Part shown: positions 6,846 through 14,205 of the stretch, one piece after another
Layout: the number at the start of each line of letters is the position of its first letter
Position numbering within the stretch: position 1 is the stretch's first letter
Assembly (NCBI RefSeq): GCF_016722765.1
Contig: NZ_JAEQND010000022.1
Span: 1-52,715 of the forward strand
Direction of reading: 5' to 3'
Length of the DNA: 52,715 bases
From: Ramlibacter alkalitolerans
GTDB lineage: Bacteria; Pseudomonadota; Gammaproteobacteria; Burkholderiales; Burkholderiaceae_C
Position numbers and translations under genes: made by a program
The notes under the pieces: model-generated
Seen by the model: the letters and a program-made list of their open reading frames with translations, nothing else
Databases searched by the model: none
What the model was told of the DNA's origin: nothing

Positions 6846-7493
6846 GTGGCCCGCACCCGCACCTCGTCAGACCTCAAGTTCTTGCTCAACGAGCATGCCG
6901 CGCTCCGCGGTGCAGTGGAGTGCGCCGAGCGAAACATCCAGGCGCTCGGTGTCCTCGTGGCAGCCAGCGAAGCCCGTCTGAACGGCAGACGAGCGCAGCT
7001 GGAAGCGCAACTCCGCTCCGTCGAGCTCCATCGGCAAGAGCTGGCAGCAATCGACCTGGTGGTGGGCGCCACCCGGCCGGACGTGAACCCGGCCACCATC
7101 AACTCGGTCCGGGCCTGGTCCAGTCCGCTGCGGTCGCGCGGGGCAGTGAAGGAGCTGGTGTTGGGACTGCTGCAAGACGCGGCCCCCGAGTCTGTTGGCA
7201 CGATGACGTTGGTTGCACCCGCAGCAGCGGCCTTCGCCTGGCCGATGACCTCGCCAGAGGAGCGAGACGCAGCCACTCGCATCGTCCGCCGCGTGCTGCA
7301 GAAGGCCCGGGACGCGGGTCTCGTCACCCCGGTGCATGGAACAGCCGGCGGGCGAGAGGGCAAGTGGCTCTGGCGAAGCCAGGCGCCAGACGTCTCCCAG
7401 TTCTTAGCAGATGCGCTGGCCTATGACGGTCAGAACTCGGACATCGCCGGAGCTGAAGTGGGTGGCCAACGAACTGGCAGCCGTGTTGGGTGA
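6846..7493 (+). CDS. Coiled-coil/winged-helix paralogue 1
   Basis: About 215 residues from the GTG at 6,846, chosen because the product VARTRTSSDL then matches the RTRT beginning of the next two proteins; no good Shine-Dalgarno is seen and GTG 6,816 is possible. Residues about 10-75 form a charged, leucine-rich coiled coil. The C-terminal part (VRRVLQKARDAGLVTPVHG...GKWLWR) looks like a winged helix ending in a beta hairpin. It is the first of three tandem related genes whose frames overlap. Function is unknown; DNA binding is inferred from fold type only. Confidence 0.6.
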   Translation: MARTRTSSDLKFLLNEHAALRGAVECAERNIQALGVLVAASEARLNGRRAQLEAQLRSVELHRQELAAIDLVVGATRPDVNPATINSVRAWSSPLRSRGAVKELVLGLLQDAAPESVGTMTLVAPAAAAFAWPMTSPEERDAATRIVRRVLQKARDAGLVTPVHGTAGGREGKWLWRSQAPDVSQFLADALAYDGQNSDIAGAEVGGQRTGSRVG

Positions 7494-7953
7494 GCTCGAG
7501 CGCATCGAGGCGACGCTCGGCGAACTGGCTGCCCGCAAAGCGCACCTGGAAGGTGTGCGGGACTCGTTGACGCAGGTCGGGGCAGTCATGGGCATCGAGC
7601 AGCTGCAGCGGTTCGTACCGGCCGTCCGCGTGCACCGGGCCTACGGTGGCCGCGGCTTCCTGGTGGACTGGCTCCGAGGGCTGCTGCAGGCCGCCGCGCC
7701 GCATTGGGTCGACACCCGGAGCATGGTCGCCTTGGCAGAGCAGGAATTCGACCTCACGTTCCCGACGTACATCCAGCGCGACGCATATCGGAAGAACACA
7801 CTCGGGCGCGCCCTGCGGAAGCTACTGTCGCAGGACTTGGTCGAGCGCCAGCACAACCCTGAGTCGACGAGCTCGCCGGGCCTGTGGCGCTGGAAGTGGC
7901 AAGCGCCGGCGGTGGAGCAACTGCGGGCGGCGGCCGACCAGGAGGCCAGCTGA
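7411..7953 (+). CDS. Coiled-coil/winged-helix paralogue 2
   Basis: A 180-residue protein starting MRWPMTVRTRTSPELKW, overlapping the previous gene by 83 nt. An N-terminal coiled coil (NELAAVLGELERIEATLGEL...) is followed by a C-terminal winged-helix-like unit (LGRALRKLLSQDLVERQ...GLWRWKW), the same plan as its neighbours. The GFLVDWLRGLLQAAAPHWVDT segment aligns with AVKELVLGLLQDAAPESVGT of paralogue 1. Its stop and the next start share a base (TGATG), so the trio is translationally coupled. The alternative start at 7,423 is possible. No known family. Confidence 0.7.
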   Translation: MRWPMTVRTRTSPELKWVANELAAVLGELERIEATLGELAARKAHLEGVRDSLTQVGAVMGIEQLQRFVPAVRVHRAYGGRGFLVDWLRGLLQAAAPHWVDTRSMVALAEQEFDLTFPTYIQRDAYRKNTLGRALRKLLSQDLVERQHNPESTSSPGLWRWKWQAPAVEQLRAAADQEAS

Positions 7954-8360
7954 TGGCGCTCACCATGACCCGTACGCGCACCCAGACTGCGCTCAACAAG
8001 CTGGCTGGCAGCCTCGCCGAGGTGAACGGAGAGCTGGCGTTTCTGGATAGCCTTCAGCGCCTGCGGAAGGACCGGCAGGCTGCGGCGGCCGTGCGGAGGG
8101 AGGAGCTGTTGCGCCTGAGGGAGGCGCTGTGCACCGTCATTCGGCGCTACGACCCGGAGCTGAACCCCGAAGACATTGGAGCTACGTACGCCTGGATGCG
8201 GGCGTACGGGAGGAAGGCGACGGCAGGGACGGTGGGGCGCTACTTCGGCAGTATGACGCCGTCAGTGCTACAAGCCGCCTCCGCAGAAAAACGCAACCCG
8301 AAGGGCAGCACAGATGGCGTCTATCTTTGCTTGACGGACAGAGTAAGGCCGATGTCGTGA
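7953..8360 (+). CDS. Coiled-coil paralogue 3
   Basis: A 135-residue protein starting MALTMTRTRTQTALNKL, coupled to paralogue 2 by a TGATG junction. It keeps the RTRT start and an N-terminal coiled coil (LAEVNGELAFLDSLQRLRKDR...). The C-terminal part (YDPELNPEDIGATYAWMRAYGR...GTVGRYFGSMT) is shorter than in the other two and the wing is less clear. Its last 40 nt overlap the convergent gene at 8,321-9,070. Function unknown. Confidence 0.7.
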   Translation: MALTMTRTRTQTALNKLAGSLAEVNGELAFLDSLQRLRKDRQAAAAVRREELLRLREALCTVIRRYDPELNPEDIGATYAWMRAYGRKATAGTVGRYFGSMTPSVLQAASAEKRNPKGSTDGVYLCLTDRVRPMS

Positions 8361-9070
8361 ACGCAGTTCTGAGGCTTAAGGGCACCAAGCTCGAGCAGCC
8401 AGCTGGCCGCTCCGTTTTCCCCGGAGAAGTGCCAGTTAACCACGTTGAGTGTGTCCTGATTAGGAATGTCGACACGGCTGCCAGGTTGCGGGTTCTTGTC
8501 CGCGAAGGCCTTGACCAGCGGCTCGATTCTTAAGCAACGCCCCACCCAGTGCGTTGGCAGATACAACCGGTAGTTGATGCGCTCCGGGGAGTCACTGAAA
8601 TCAGAGGCGTCCTTCTTCCACAGTAGCACTGCACCATCGACTGCGGCGATGTCTCGAGTGGTCCAGCGAATCACTTGATGATTCTGTCTAGCTCGCGCCA
8701 GCTCTGCCTCCATCTGAGGGGTTTGGGAAGCTCTCGGGACATGGTGACCACCGTACGGCGGGACCACAGTTGCACCCAACGCCTTCTTGAGCTCGTCTGG
8801 GTTGGCAAGCAGGCCTCGGTCAAAAATTGATTTCAACGTTTTGGCGAGTTCTGTCGCGACGGCGTCTTCAATGCTTAGGTCTAGTCCGGCCTGGGCCGCG
8901 ACCGGATGCACTCGTGCGACGGGCATGAGCTTTGAAGCACCGAATGCGGCAAGAGCGATGGCTGTCACGAGAGTGACGATAGAACGTGTTTTCAAGACAG
9001 GCTGCCAGGGAGTGAGGGCCGCCGCGGCGCGGGGCATGCAGCGTGTAGCGGAGTCCACGCTGCCAATCAT
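8321..9070 (-). CDS. Membrane-anchored or exported hypothetical protein
   Basis: 249 residues from the ATG at 9,070, or about 224 from a TTG at 8,995 that gives a more usual N-terminus (KTRSIVTLVTAIALAAFGASKLMPVA). One hydrophobic segment near the N-terminus suggests an uncleaved anchor or signal peptide; the rest is soluble and probably periplasmic, with two cysteines (near RCLRIEP and QNCVHD). No domain is recognised. It converges on the coiled-coil trio and is divergent from the membrane protein at 9,133. It is part of the transposon cargo. Confidence 0.6.
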   Translation of the reverse strand: MIGSVDSATRCMPRAAAALTPWQPVLKTRSIVTLVTAIALAAFGASKLMPVARVHPVAAQAGLDLSIEDAVATELAKTLKSIFDRGLLANPDELKKALGATVVPPYGGHHVPRASQTPQMEAELARARQNHQVIRWTTRDIAAVDGAVLLWKKDASDFSDSPERINYRLYLPTHWVGRCLRIEPLVKAFADKNPQPGSRVDIPNQDTLNVVNWHFSGENGAASWLLELGALKPQNCVHDIGLTLSVKQR

Positions 9071-9132
9071 TCCGAGTCAGGGCCGGCCAGCCACTTGCCT
9101 GGCTATACGGCTCGTAAGCACCGGGAGATTCA

Positions 9133-9615
9133 GTGTTCGGAGTTCTTGTTCTCGCGTACTTGGCAGTAACAGCCTTGGTTGTGCCGCGCCTAGTGTTTTG
9201 CGTTGCGAGGAGGCGTGGTCTGAAGAGGCCGGTGCTTGCCGCAGTGCTGTCGGCCATTGTGCTGACACTTGGTCCATTTGCGGTGGACGCGCCAAATATC
9301 GTGGAGGCTCGGCTCGCCTGCAGCCGGCTTCCTGGCTATGAAGTGTTCAAGCGGGTACCCCCTGGTGCGAAGGTCCGTACCGACGAATCGTTCGAGTCAC
9401 ACTCGGCGTACAACCTGTCTCGGTACCGGACGGTCGATGCGCAAGATGGCACCGTTTACGGTCAGACGAACGTCATACGGGCGAAAGGCATCGGACCTTT
9501 CGGCGAGCTTGTCGACGGTCGGTACGCGGCGCTGCACCCCTTCGCGCCCACAACGAGTTGCCCGTTCGCGCCCACTGCCTTCAATGCGTTCTGGAAAGAA
9601 CTCCGAGGCCGCTGA
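9133..9615 (+). CDS. Small inner-membrane protein with exported domain
   Basis: A 160-residue protein with a GTG start preceded by GGGAG at 5-6 nt. Two membrane segments (about 3-22 and 33-52) flank a short basic loop (RRRGLKRP), followed by a soluble domain of about 105 residues with two cysteines and a GPFGELVDGRYAALHP motif. No family is recognised. It is divergent from the exported protein at 8,321-9,070; the two may form a membrane pair. Confidence 0.65.
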   Translation: MFGVLVLAYLAVTALVVPRLVFCVARRRGLKRPVLAAVLSAIVLTLGPFAVDAPNIVEARLACSRLPGYEVFKRVPPGAKVRTDESFESHSAYNLSRYRTVDAQDGTVYGQTNVIRAKGIGPFGELVDGRYAALHPFAPTTSCPFAPTAFNAFWKELRGR

Positions 9616-9765
9616 AGGCGCAACTCCGCTGCAGGACCTGCATCCGGGAAGCTGCTTTCATCCAACCTCGGCAAGTTAGGGCCGCCGCGACGCGGCGTGT
9701 AGCGCCTACTGATGTTGGCATGCGCCTAGCGGCTCCAGTGGGCGTGAGCCGCAGGCCTCCGGGCG

Positions 9766-9957
9766 CTACTTCTTCTGGCCAGCGCCTGTGCCTTGCCCGG
9801 GCCCGGAACCAGCGCCCTGTGCCTGGCCGCCTTGCTCCTGCTGGCCTTGCTTCTGACTCTCCTCGCCAATCTGCTTGCTGCGGTTGTTGCTCGCGTCCCG
9901 GAAGTCGTCCTGCATCGGGTCCTTCGAGCGGCTACGGTCATCGTTCGGTGTTGGCAT
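9766..9957 (-). CDS. Small hydrophilic low-complexity protein
   Basis: A 63-residue protein with an excellent Shine-Dalgarno (AAGGAG, 6 nt before ATG). The N-terminal half is charged (PNDDRSRSKDPMQDDFRDASNNR) and the C-terminal half is Gln/Gly rich (QGQQEQGGQAQGAGSGPGQGTGAGQKK), so it is likely disordered. Function unknown. It could be a last gene of the transposase operon, but about 110 bp separates it from 10,071. Confidence 0.6.
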   Translation of the reverse strand: MPTPNDDRSRSKDPMQDDFRDASNNRSKQIGEESQKQGQQEQGGQAQGAGSGPGQGTGAGQKK

Positions 9958-10070
9958 CTGGTTCTCCTTGGTTGAAAGTTCCAGTCTGCTGCGCTGCCTT
10001 TCCCTGGGCAGCGGAAGGCGGCAGACGCTAGCTGTCAGCCGTATTCGACACAGCCACGCACACCGCCGAC

Positions 10071-10415
10071 CTAATGGACGACAGCCAAAAGTGCCTCCAC
10101 GAGCATCGTGACGTCGCGCTCCTCACGAATGCCGAACCGGTGCTTCCACTGCCCCCACACGGCGAATGCATCTGCGTTCACTCCTGGCCTTTCACCTAGT
10201 TCGTAGACCGTGCCGCTTCGCGTGACGGCGCGCCGCGTGGCGGGGTCAAACACCTCCACGGGTGCACTGACCTGGCCCTTGGTGCCCTCGAGCCGAAAAC
10301 CCACCAGGTGCCTTGTCCAGGGCTGCTCTGGACCGTCCAGCGGCACTTCGAGCACCATCCAGGCGTCAAGCGTCTTGGTGGGCTCCTGTTCGATTCGTTC
10401 AATGCGCCAAGCCAT
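10071..10415 (-). CDS. Duplicated-family hypothetical protein, copy 1
   Basis: A 114-residue protein; AAAGGAG precedes the ATG at 10,415, one base after the previous stop. It shares the pattern PL.GP...WTRHL.G, FDP.T...T.SG.VY.L..RPG.N.DA..VW..WK, ERDVT with the protein at 13,022-13,390, so the two are paralogues at opposite ends of the transposase operon. Trp-rich and acidic, with no cysteine pairs or membrane segments. The family is unknown to me. Confidence 0.72.
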   Translation of the reverse strand: MAWRIERIEQEPTKTLDAWMVLEVPLDGPEQPWTRHLVGFRLEGTKGQVSAPVEVFDPATRRAVTRSGTVYELGERPGVNADAFAVWGQWKHRFGIREERDVTMLVEALLAVVH

Positions 10416-10416
10416 A

Positions 10417-10707
10417 TCAGTCTCCTTTGCCCGTGGCCGCGCCAGGCGGAAGGCTTGCGTCCAGCACTGCGTCCGTTTGAGGGTTGCCACGCAGGCGCGA
10501 GAAGGGCGGCGCTGGACCGAGCAGCTCGGGCAACGTTTCGTGCACCAGCTGCAGTTCCAAGAGCTTGGGGTAGTGAACCAGCACCAAGGCGGCCTGCGCG
10601 CGCACCCGTTCGGGGACATCGGGCGACACCTCTGGGTCCGCCAAGGCTTGGAGCAGCTCCTTGGCTTGCACCAATGCTCTCGTTCGAAGGTACGGCGTGC
10701 TGTTCAC
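10417..10707 (-). CDS. BPSL0761-like small protein
   Basis: A 96-residue protein with a GTG start 24 bp after the transposase stop and CTGGAG as Shine-Dalgarno. The opening YLRTRALVQAKELLQALAD...VPERVRAQAALVLVHYPKLLEL recalls the short BPSL0761-type family of Burkholderiales, which has no known function. It is separated by one base from the next gene, so it belongs to the transposase operon. Predominantly helical. Confidence 0.65.
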   Translation of the reverse strand: MNSTPYLRTRALVQAKELLQALADPEVSPDVPERVRAQAALVLVHYPKLLELQLVHETLPELLGPAPPFSRLRGNPQTDAVLDASLPPGAATGKGD

Positions 10708-10731
10708 AACGGCTCCAGTGATGACTGCTGG

Positions 10732-11943
10732 CTATCGGGGTGGCTTCGGCTGCTGACCCTTGCGGCGACCACGCGCCTTCGCGGGCAGCTCACCGTCCAC
10801 GGTGAGTTCGTGCCCGCGGTGCTGCCCGTGTGAGAAGCCGCACCACCAGAGGGACACGCCAACGCGTCCGACCATGCTAAGAAGGTGGCCCAGCTTTCTC
10901 GACGTGGGCAACTCGCGAACGTCCTCCCGCCAAGCAGCCTCGCAGCCGTAGTCCGCCAGGTACTTCTGGCTCACGTTCAGGTAGACGCCGCGAATCAGCC
11001 GCTTCATCCGCATGTTGAAGCTCTCGGCTAGGTTGTTGCTGATGCGACCGTCTCGGCTGAACGTCTCCGAGTGGTTGACTGTTTCGTGCGCGGCGAAGTA
11101 GCTCCCGAAGGCCGCATACGAGGGGTCTTCGTCGCTCATGATGGCTGACTCCGCAGAGGCATGCCGTCTCGCGAGGGTGAACACCGCTTTGGCGGACTCG
11201 GTGATGGCAACGGCCACGAACGTAGCCACAGCGCCCATGCCTTTGCTGCGGCCTCGCAGGCGCGTCACCAGCAGGATGCGCCGGTCCGGGTGCTGGTTTG
11301 CCTTCTTGTCCCACTTCGGCGGCTTCGCCGGCCCGACGAAGCCTGCGGCCTGTTCGTCCTTGAGCAGGTGCTTCGGAAACTCTTTCTTGCCCGTCGACTT
11401 CACGACCTGCGGCTTTCCCCGCTTCGCAGCATGGTTGCGCCCGAGCACGTCCAGACCGTCCATCTCGTGAACGCCGCATACGATTCCCGTGTTGTGGCCC
11501 CGGACGAGCGACTCTCGCAAGCGATGGCAGATGGTGAACGCCGTGCCGTACGCCACTCGCCAGTCCCGCATCAGCTGCAGCGCCGGTTTGCCGGAAGCCC
11601 CGTTAATCCACGACACCGTGATTTTCAGAATCTTGAGCAGCGGCAGCTTGTGCCCGGCGAACGGGGTGCCCGAGGTGACGGAGAAGGTCTTGTCGCAGCA
11701 CTTGCACTTCCAGCGCATTTCGCGCCGGCGCCAGTAGTGGGTGTCGATGGTCCCGCAGTGCGGACACGGCATCTCCGTGGCGGAGCCCCAGAAGTGCTTT
11801 GCCAGCAGTTCGACCGCCTGCAGCTCGGTGAGCTTCTCCAAGTCTTCCAAGCCGAAGTCGCTGAACTCCGGCCGGAGACGGCGGTGTGCTGTGCCGGTGT
11901 GTTTGCGCAGCGGCAGGGGCTTGAATGCGGCGGCGTCAGCCAT
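10732..11943 (-). CDS. IS1595/ISXO2-like DDE transposase
   Basis: A 403-residue protein. An N-terminal zinc ribbon (Cys60, Cys63, Cys80, Cys83) precedes a DDE-type core with candidate acids Asp162 (HEMDGLD), Asp271 (SDEDPSY) and Glu307 (NNLAESFNMRMKR), the order seen in ISXO2-like transposases. The start at 11,943 lies one base after the stop of the upstream gene; the longer reading overlaps that gene. It is intact and lies in the middle of the 12.8-kb element whose 24-bp ends and 8-bp duplication fit this family, so it is probably the mover. Unlike a simple IS, it is expressed as an internal gene of an operon whose first gene may be the LexA-like repressor. Confidence 0.88.
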   Translation of the reverse strand: MADAAAFKPLPLRKHTGTAHRRLRPEFSDFGLEDLEKLTELQAVELLAKHFWGSATEMPCPHCGTIDTHYWRRREMRWKCKCCDKTFSVTSGTPFAGHKLPLLKILKITVSWINGASGKPALQLMRDWRVAYGTAFTICHRLRESLVRGHNTGIVCGVHEMDGLDVLGRNHAAKRGKPQVVKSTGKKEFPKHLLKDEQAAGFVGPAKPPKWDKKANQHPDRRILLVTRLRGRSKGMGAVATFVAVAITESAKAVFTLARRHASAESAIMSDEDPSYAAFGSYFAAHETVNHSETFSRDGRISNNLAESFNMRMKRLIRGVYLNVSQKYLADYGCEAAWREDVRELPTSRKLGHLLSMVGRVGVSLWWCGFSHGQHRGHELTVDGELPAKARGRRKGQQPKPPR

Positions 11944-11944
11944 G

Positions 11945-12646
11945 TCAGCCGGCCACCAGGAACTTGACGTAGTCGTCGATGAGCGGCATCGGGTCCGGCG
12001 GCTCGGCTGACCCAAGGGGAGCACGGAAGCGGTCGAAGCCCGTGCGCGCCGGCTGGGGCAGCGATTCGATGTGGAAGCGCTCCTTGCCGTCCACGGTCAT
12101 CGTGGGCGGCACGAGCAGCGCAGGCTTCTTGCCGATGGTGTCCCGCTGGTAGAGCGCCCAGCACAAAGCGCGCAGGACTAGGTCGGCGTGCTGAAGGGAC
12201 TTCTTTCCGTAGGTGAAGGTGGCGCTGTGCCGGCCGAGGATGTCCTCCTCGAGGTTCACGACGTAATGACCACGCTTGCCCTCCATCTGCACGATTTCGC
12301 CGGTGGCCAGCACCATGCCTTGGTCGTCCAGCGTGGCGCGCTCCACGACGACACATAGCTTGGTGGCATAGGCGCAGCGGCGGTCAGGTACGCCCGCGGG
12401 AGGCGGCTGGTCTGCGCGGTACAGAACGCGGGTGATAGCGCGGGCAACAAGGTCCCAGAGGCTGGTCGCCCAGCGCGGGTAGCGGGCTATGACGTCGGGC
12501 TTCACCTCGCCGGCGCCCTTGATGCTCATGGCAACGATGTAGTCGGCCAGGTGGCCACGCTTGGCGTATGCGATGTCCAGAACTGCCAACTGGTTTCCCA
12601 CGCAGCGCGTGTCGAGAGTGCCGGAGTGGATGTAGACCTTGAGCAT
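11945..12646 (-). CDS. Unknown protein coupled to the transposase
   Basis: A 233-residue soluble protein starting MLKVYIHSGTLDTRCVG. It shares one base with the stop of the preceding gene (TGATG) and ends one base before the transposase ATG, so the three genes are almost certainly co-translated. It contains GKRGHYVVNLEEDILG and a C-terminal DDYVKFLVAG; five cysteines are scattered and make no metal site. No family is recognised. The position suggests a transposition or target-choice accessory factor, or a passenger. Confidence 0.7.
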   Translation of the reverse strand: MLKVYIHSGTLDTRCVGNQLAVLDIAYAKRGHLADYIVAMSIKGAGEVKPDVIARYPRWATSLWDLVARAITRVLYRADQPPPAGVPDRRCAYATKLCVVVERATLDDQGMVLATGEIVQMEGKRGHYVVNLEEDILGRHSATFTYGKKSLQHADLVLRALCWALYQRDTIGKKPALLVPPTMTVDGKERFHIESLPQPARTGFDRFRAPLGSAEPPDPMPLIDDYVKFLVAG

Positions 12647-12945
12647 CAGGTCAGCTCCACCGCCCAAGTCTGGCCGAACTCCGCATGGTCGACGCGCTCG
12701 GTGCCGATGAGGGTCATCTTGCCGTCGACGGCCTGAATGAGCCGAGCGTCGGTCAGGCTTGGAAGGAGGTCGTGCTCCGTCCCTTTGCTGATGTCCAAGA
12801 GGCGGGCGCGCACGAGATGGCGGTGGAGGGCTCGGTCGTGCTCCTCCTTGATTCGCAACTCGCCCACGATTGGCGGCAGCTGCGACAGCTCGTCGCGGTG
12901 CAGATTGCGCCCGCCCTTGCGCATGGTGATGACCTTGGCTCTCAT
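12646..12945 (-). CDS. Small unknown protein, first of the transposase trio
   Basis: A 99-residue basic-then-acidic protein with AAAGGA before its ATG. It reads MRAKVITMRKGGRNLHRDELSQLPPIVGELRIKEEHDRALHRHLVRARLLDI..., mainly helical. The stop shares its last base with the next start. The 76-bp gap upstream carries an imperfect inverted repeat, so the trio may have its own promoter as well as read-through from the LexA-like gene. Function unknown. Confidence 0.65.
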   Translation of the reverse strand: MRAKVITMRKGGRNLHRDELSQLPPIVGELRIKEEHDRALHRHLVRARLLDISKGTEHDLLPSLTDARLIQAVDGKMTLIGTERVDHAEFGQTWAVELT

Positions 12946-12966
12946 TCGTGTCCTTTGACCTATGCG

Positions 12967-12997
12967 TGTGTCTAAGGACCTTCCCGTTTTAGGACAC
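12967..12997. promoter_or_regulatory. Imperfect inverted repeat upstream of the transposase trio
   Basis: GTGTCTAA and TTAGGACAC form an imperfect inverted repeat in the 76-bp gap before 12,945. It could be an operator or promoter region for the transposase genes. Evidence is symmetry and position only. Confidence 0.3.
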
Positions 12998-13021
12998 GGT
13001 TTAGTCTGGAAGACATGCTTT

Positions 13022-13390
13022 TCAGCCTGCGGGGGTCTGTGGGTTCTGGTCCGCCTTCATGGCCAGCAGCACTTCGCGGGTGACATCGCGTTCGCTCTCG
13101 ACGCCGGCGATTCGCTTCCATCGGTTCCAGACGTACTGGGCGTCGCCATTCATCCCTGGCCGCCCGGTGAGGCGGTAGACCCGCCCGCTGGAGGTGAGGC
13201 ATTGCCCCGTTGTCGGGTCAAAGCTCTCGATGGCGGAGCAGACCTGCCCGTGTCGGTCCTCGCAGGACCAGCCTGCAAGGTGACGCGTCCAAGCCTCGTT
13301 GGGCCCGTTCAGCGGCACCTCGAACGCTGCCCAGTCGGTAAGCGTCACGTCGGGGCGGTCTTCGACGCTTTGAATTGGCCAGATGAACAT
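13022..13390 (-). CDS. Duplicated-family hypothetical protein, copy 2
   Basis: A 122-residue protein starting 11 nt after the LexA-like stop, with GAGGGAG as Shine-Dalgarno. It is a paralogue of 10,071-10,415: both have PLNGP/PLDGP, WTRHLAG/WTRHLVG, a DP.T...T.SG.VY.L..RPG.N segment and ERDVT. This copy has two extra cysteines and a longer C-terminus. Co-transcription with a LexA-like repressor suggests a role in the same response, but no function is known. Confidence 0.72.
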   Translation of the reverse strand: MFIWPIQSVEDRPDVTLTDWAAFEVPLNGPNEAWTRHLAGWSCEDRHGQVCSAIESFDPTTGQCLTSSGRVYRLTGRPGMNGDAQYVWNRWKRIAGVESERDVTREVLLAMKADQNPQTPAG

Positions 13391-13401
13391 GGGGTGCTCC
13401 C

Positions 13402-13986
13402 TCAGCGCCGATACGTACGGCACTGGCCGACCACGACGCCCAGGATTTCCAGGTCGCCGTCCGGGAAGATGTCGGCGTAGTCGGGGTTGGCGGCCTGCAG
13501 GTAGAAGCGGCCGCCGGGCTCCTGCCGCAGGTGCTTCACCGTGACCTGGCCGTCGACCACCGCCACGACGATGTCGCCCACCTTGGTCGGGCAGTTCTTC
13601 TGGACCACCACCAGGTCGCCGTCCATGAGCGCCGCGTCCCGCATGGAATCGCCCTTGACCCTGGCCAGGAACGTCCGGTTCGGGTCTGGCACCAAATAGT
13701 CGTCGAGGGTGAGCACCTCGAAGTCGTCCTCGTCTTGGCGGGGCTGGGGCAGGCCAGCGCGGACGCTTCCCACCAGCGGCCGGCCGAAGAAGCGTTTGGT
13801 GGGGGCGATGCGGCCCTCGACGCGCTGGACGAAGCCGGCGTTCTTCAGGCGGGAGACAAGGTCGAAGACGCTGGCCGTGGAGGAGAGGCCCACCACTTCG
13901 CACAGCTTGGCCATCGACGGGAAGGCATGGTGGCGCTTCCAGTAGGTCCGCAGCCTCTCAAGGTGCTGCACGTCGGTCTCGGGCAT
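13402..13986 (-). CDS. LexA-like S24-family repressor/autoprotease
   Basis: A 194-residue protein. A LexA-type winged helix (about 1-65; FPSMAKLCEVVGLSSTASVFDLVSRLKNAGFVQR) is followed by an Ala-Gly cleavage site (Ala77-Gly78 in VRAGLP) and an S24 peptidase domain with Ser114 (GDSM) and Lys151 (VTVKHL) as the catalytic pair. The ATG at 13,986 has GGAG and lies downstream of a perfect LexA-type box; the longer reading would run through that box. It is divergent from the CBASS operon and heads the strand that encodes the transposase. It probably represses its own promoter and perhaps the CBASS promoter, released by RecA-stimulated self-cleavage. Confidence 0.9.
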   Translation of the reverse strand: MPETDVQHLERLRTYWKRHHAFPSMAKLCEVVGLSSTASVFDLVSRLKNAGFVQRVEGRIAPTKRFFGRPLVGSVRAGLPQPRQDEDDFEVLTLDDYLVPDPNRTFLARVKGDSMRDAALMDGDLVVVQKNCPTKVGDIVVAVVDGQVTVKHLRQEPGGRFYLQAANPDYADIFPDGDLEILGVVVGQCRTYRR

Positions 13987-14019
13987 TGTCTTCTCCGGCG
14001 AATGTTTGCTCGTCGGAAA

Positions 14020-14049
14020 TACTGTACGGCCATACAGGTTGCCATGCAA
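14020..14049 (-). promoter_or_regulatory. LexA-type box overlapping the repressor promoter
   Basis: CTGT-ACGGCCAT-ACAG (14,022-14,037) is an exact match to the CTGT-N8-ACAG SOS-box plan. On the minus strand, TTGCAT (14,049-14,044), a 17-bp spacer and TACAGT (14,026-14,021) make a plausible promoter that the box covers. Binding would shut the LexA-like operon; binding by host LexA is equally possible. Confidence 0.75.
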
Positions 14050-14137
14050 AATAGGCGCAGGCGCGTCCCCTTAACTAAATCAAGTACTGCAACGGCCGCT
14101 GATGTCTGGGTCGCTCTTCCATTTTTGAGTCGCCGGC

Positions 14138-14167
14138 TTGCAAAGCGCCCCGCAGTCAGAATCTAAA
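14138..14167 (+). promoter_or_regulatory. Candidate promoter of the CBASS operon
   Basis: TTGCAA and TCTAAA separated by 18 bp lie 39 bp before the capV ATG. Each box matches four of six consensus bases. No second LexA-type box is seen here, so any control by the repressor would have to work from about 100 bp upstream. Confidence 0.4.
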
Positions 14168-14205
14168 ACTGCACAGCTAAACAAGAATGACGCACCGAGG
14201 GACTA

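Noticed and set aside
9011..9720. Similar GC-rich segments near 9,017 and 9,682 as a repeat pair
   Set aside because: The shared stretch is short and G/C-biased with indels, and no inverted or target repeats surround it.
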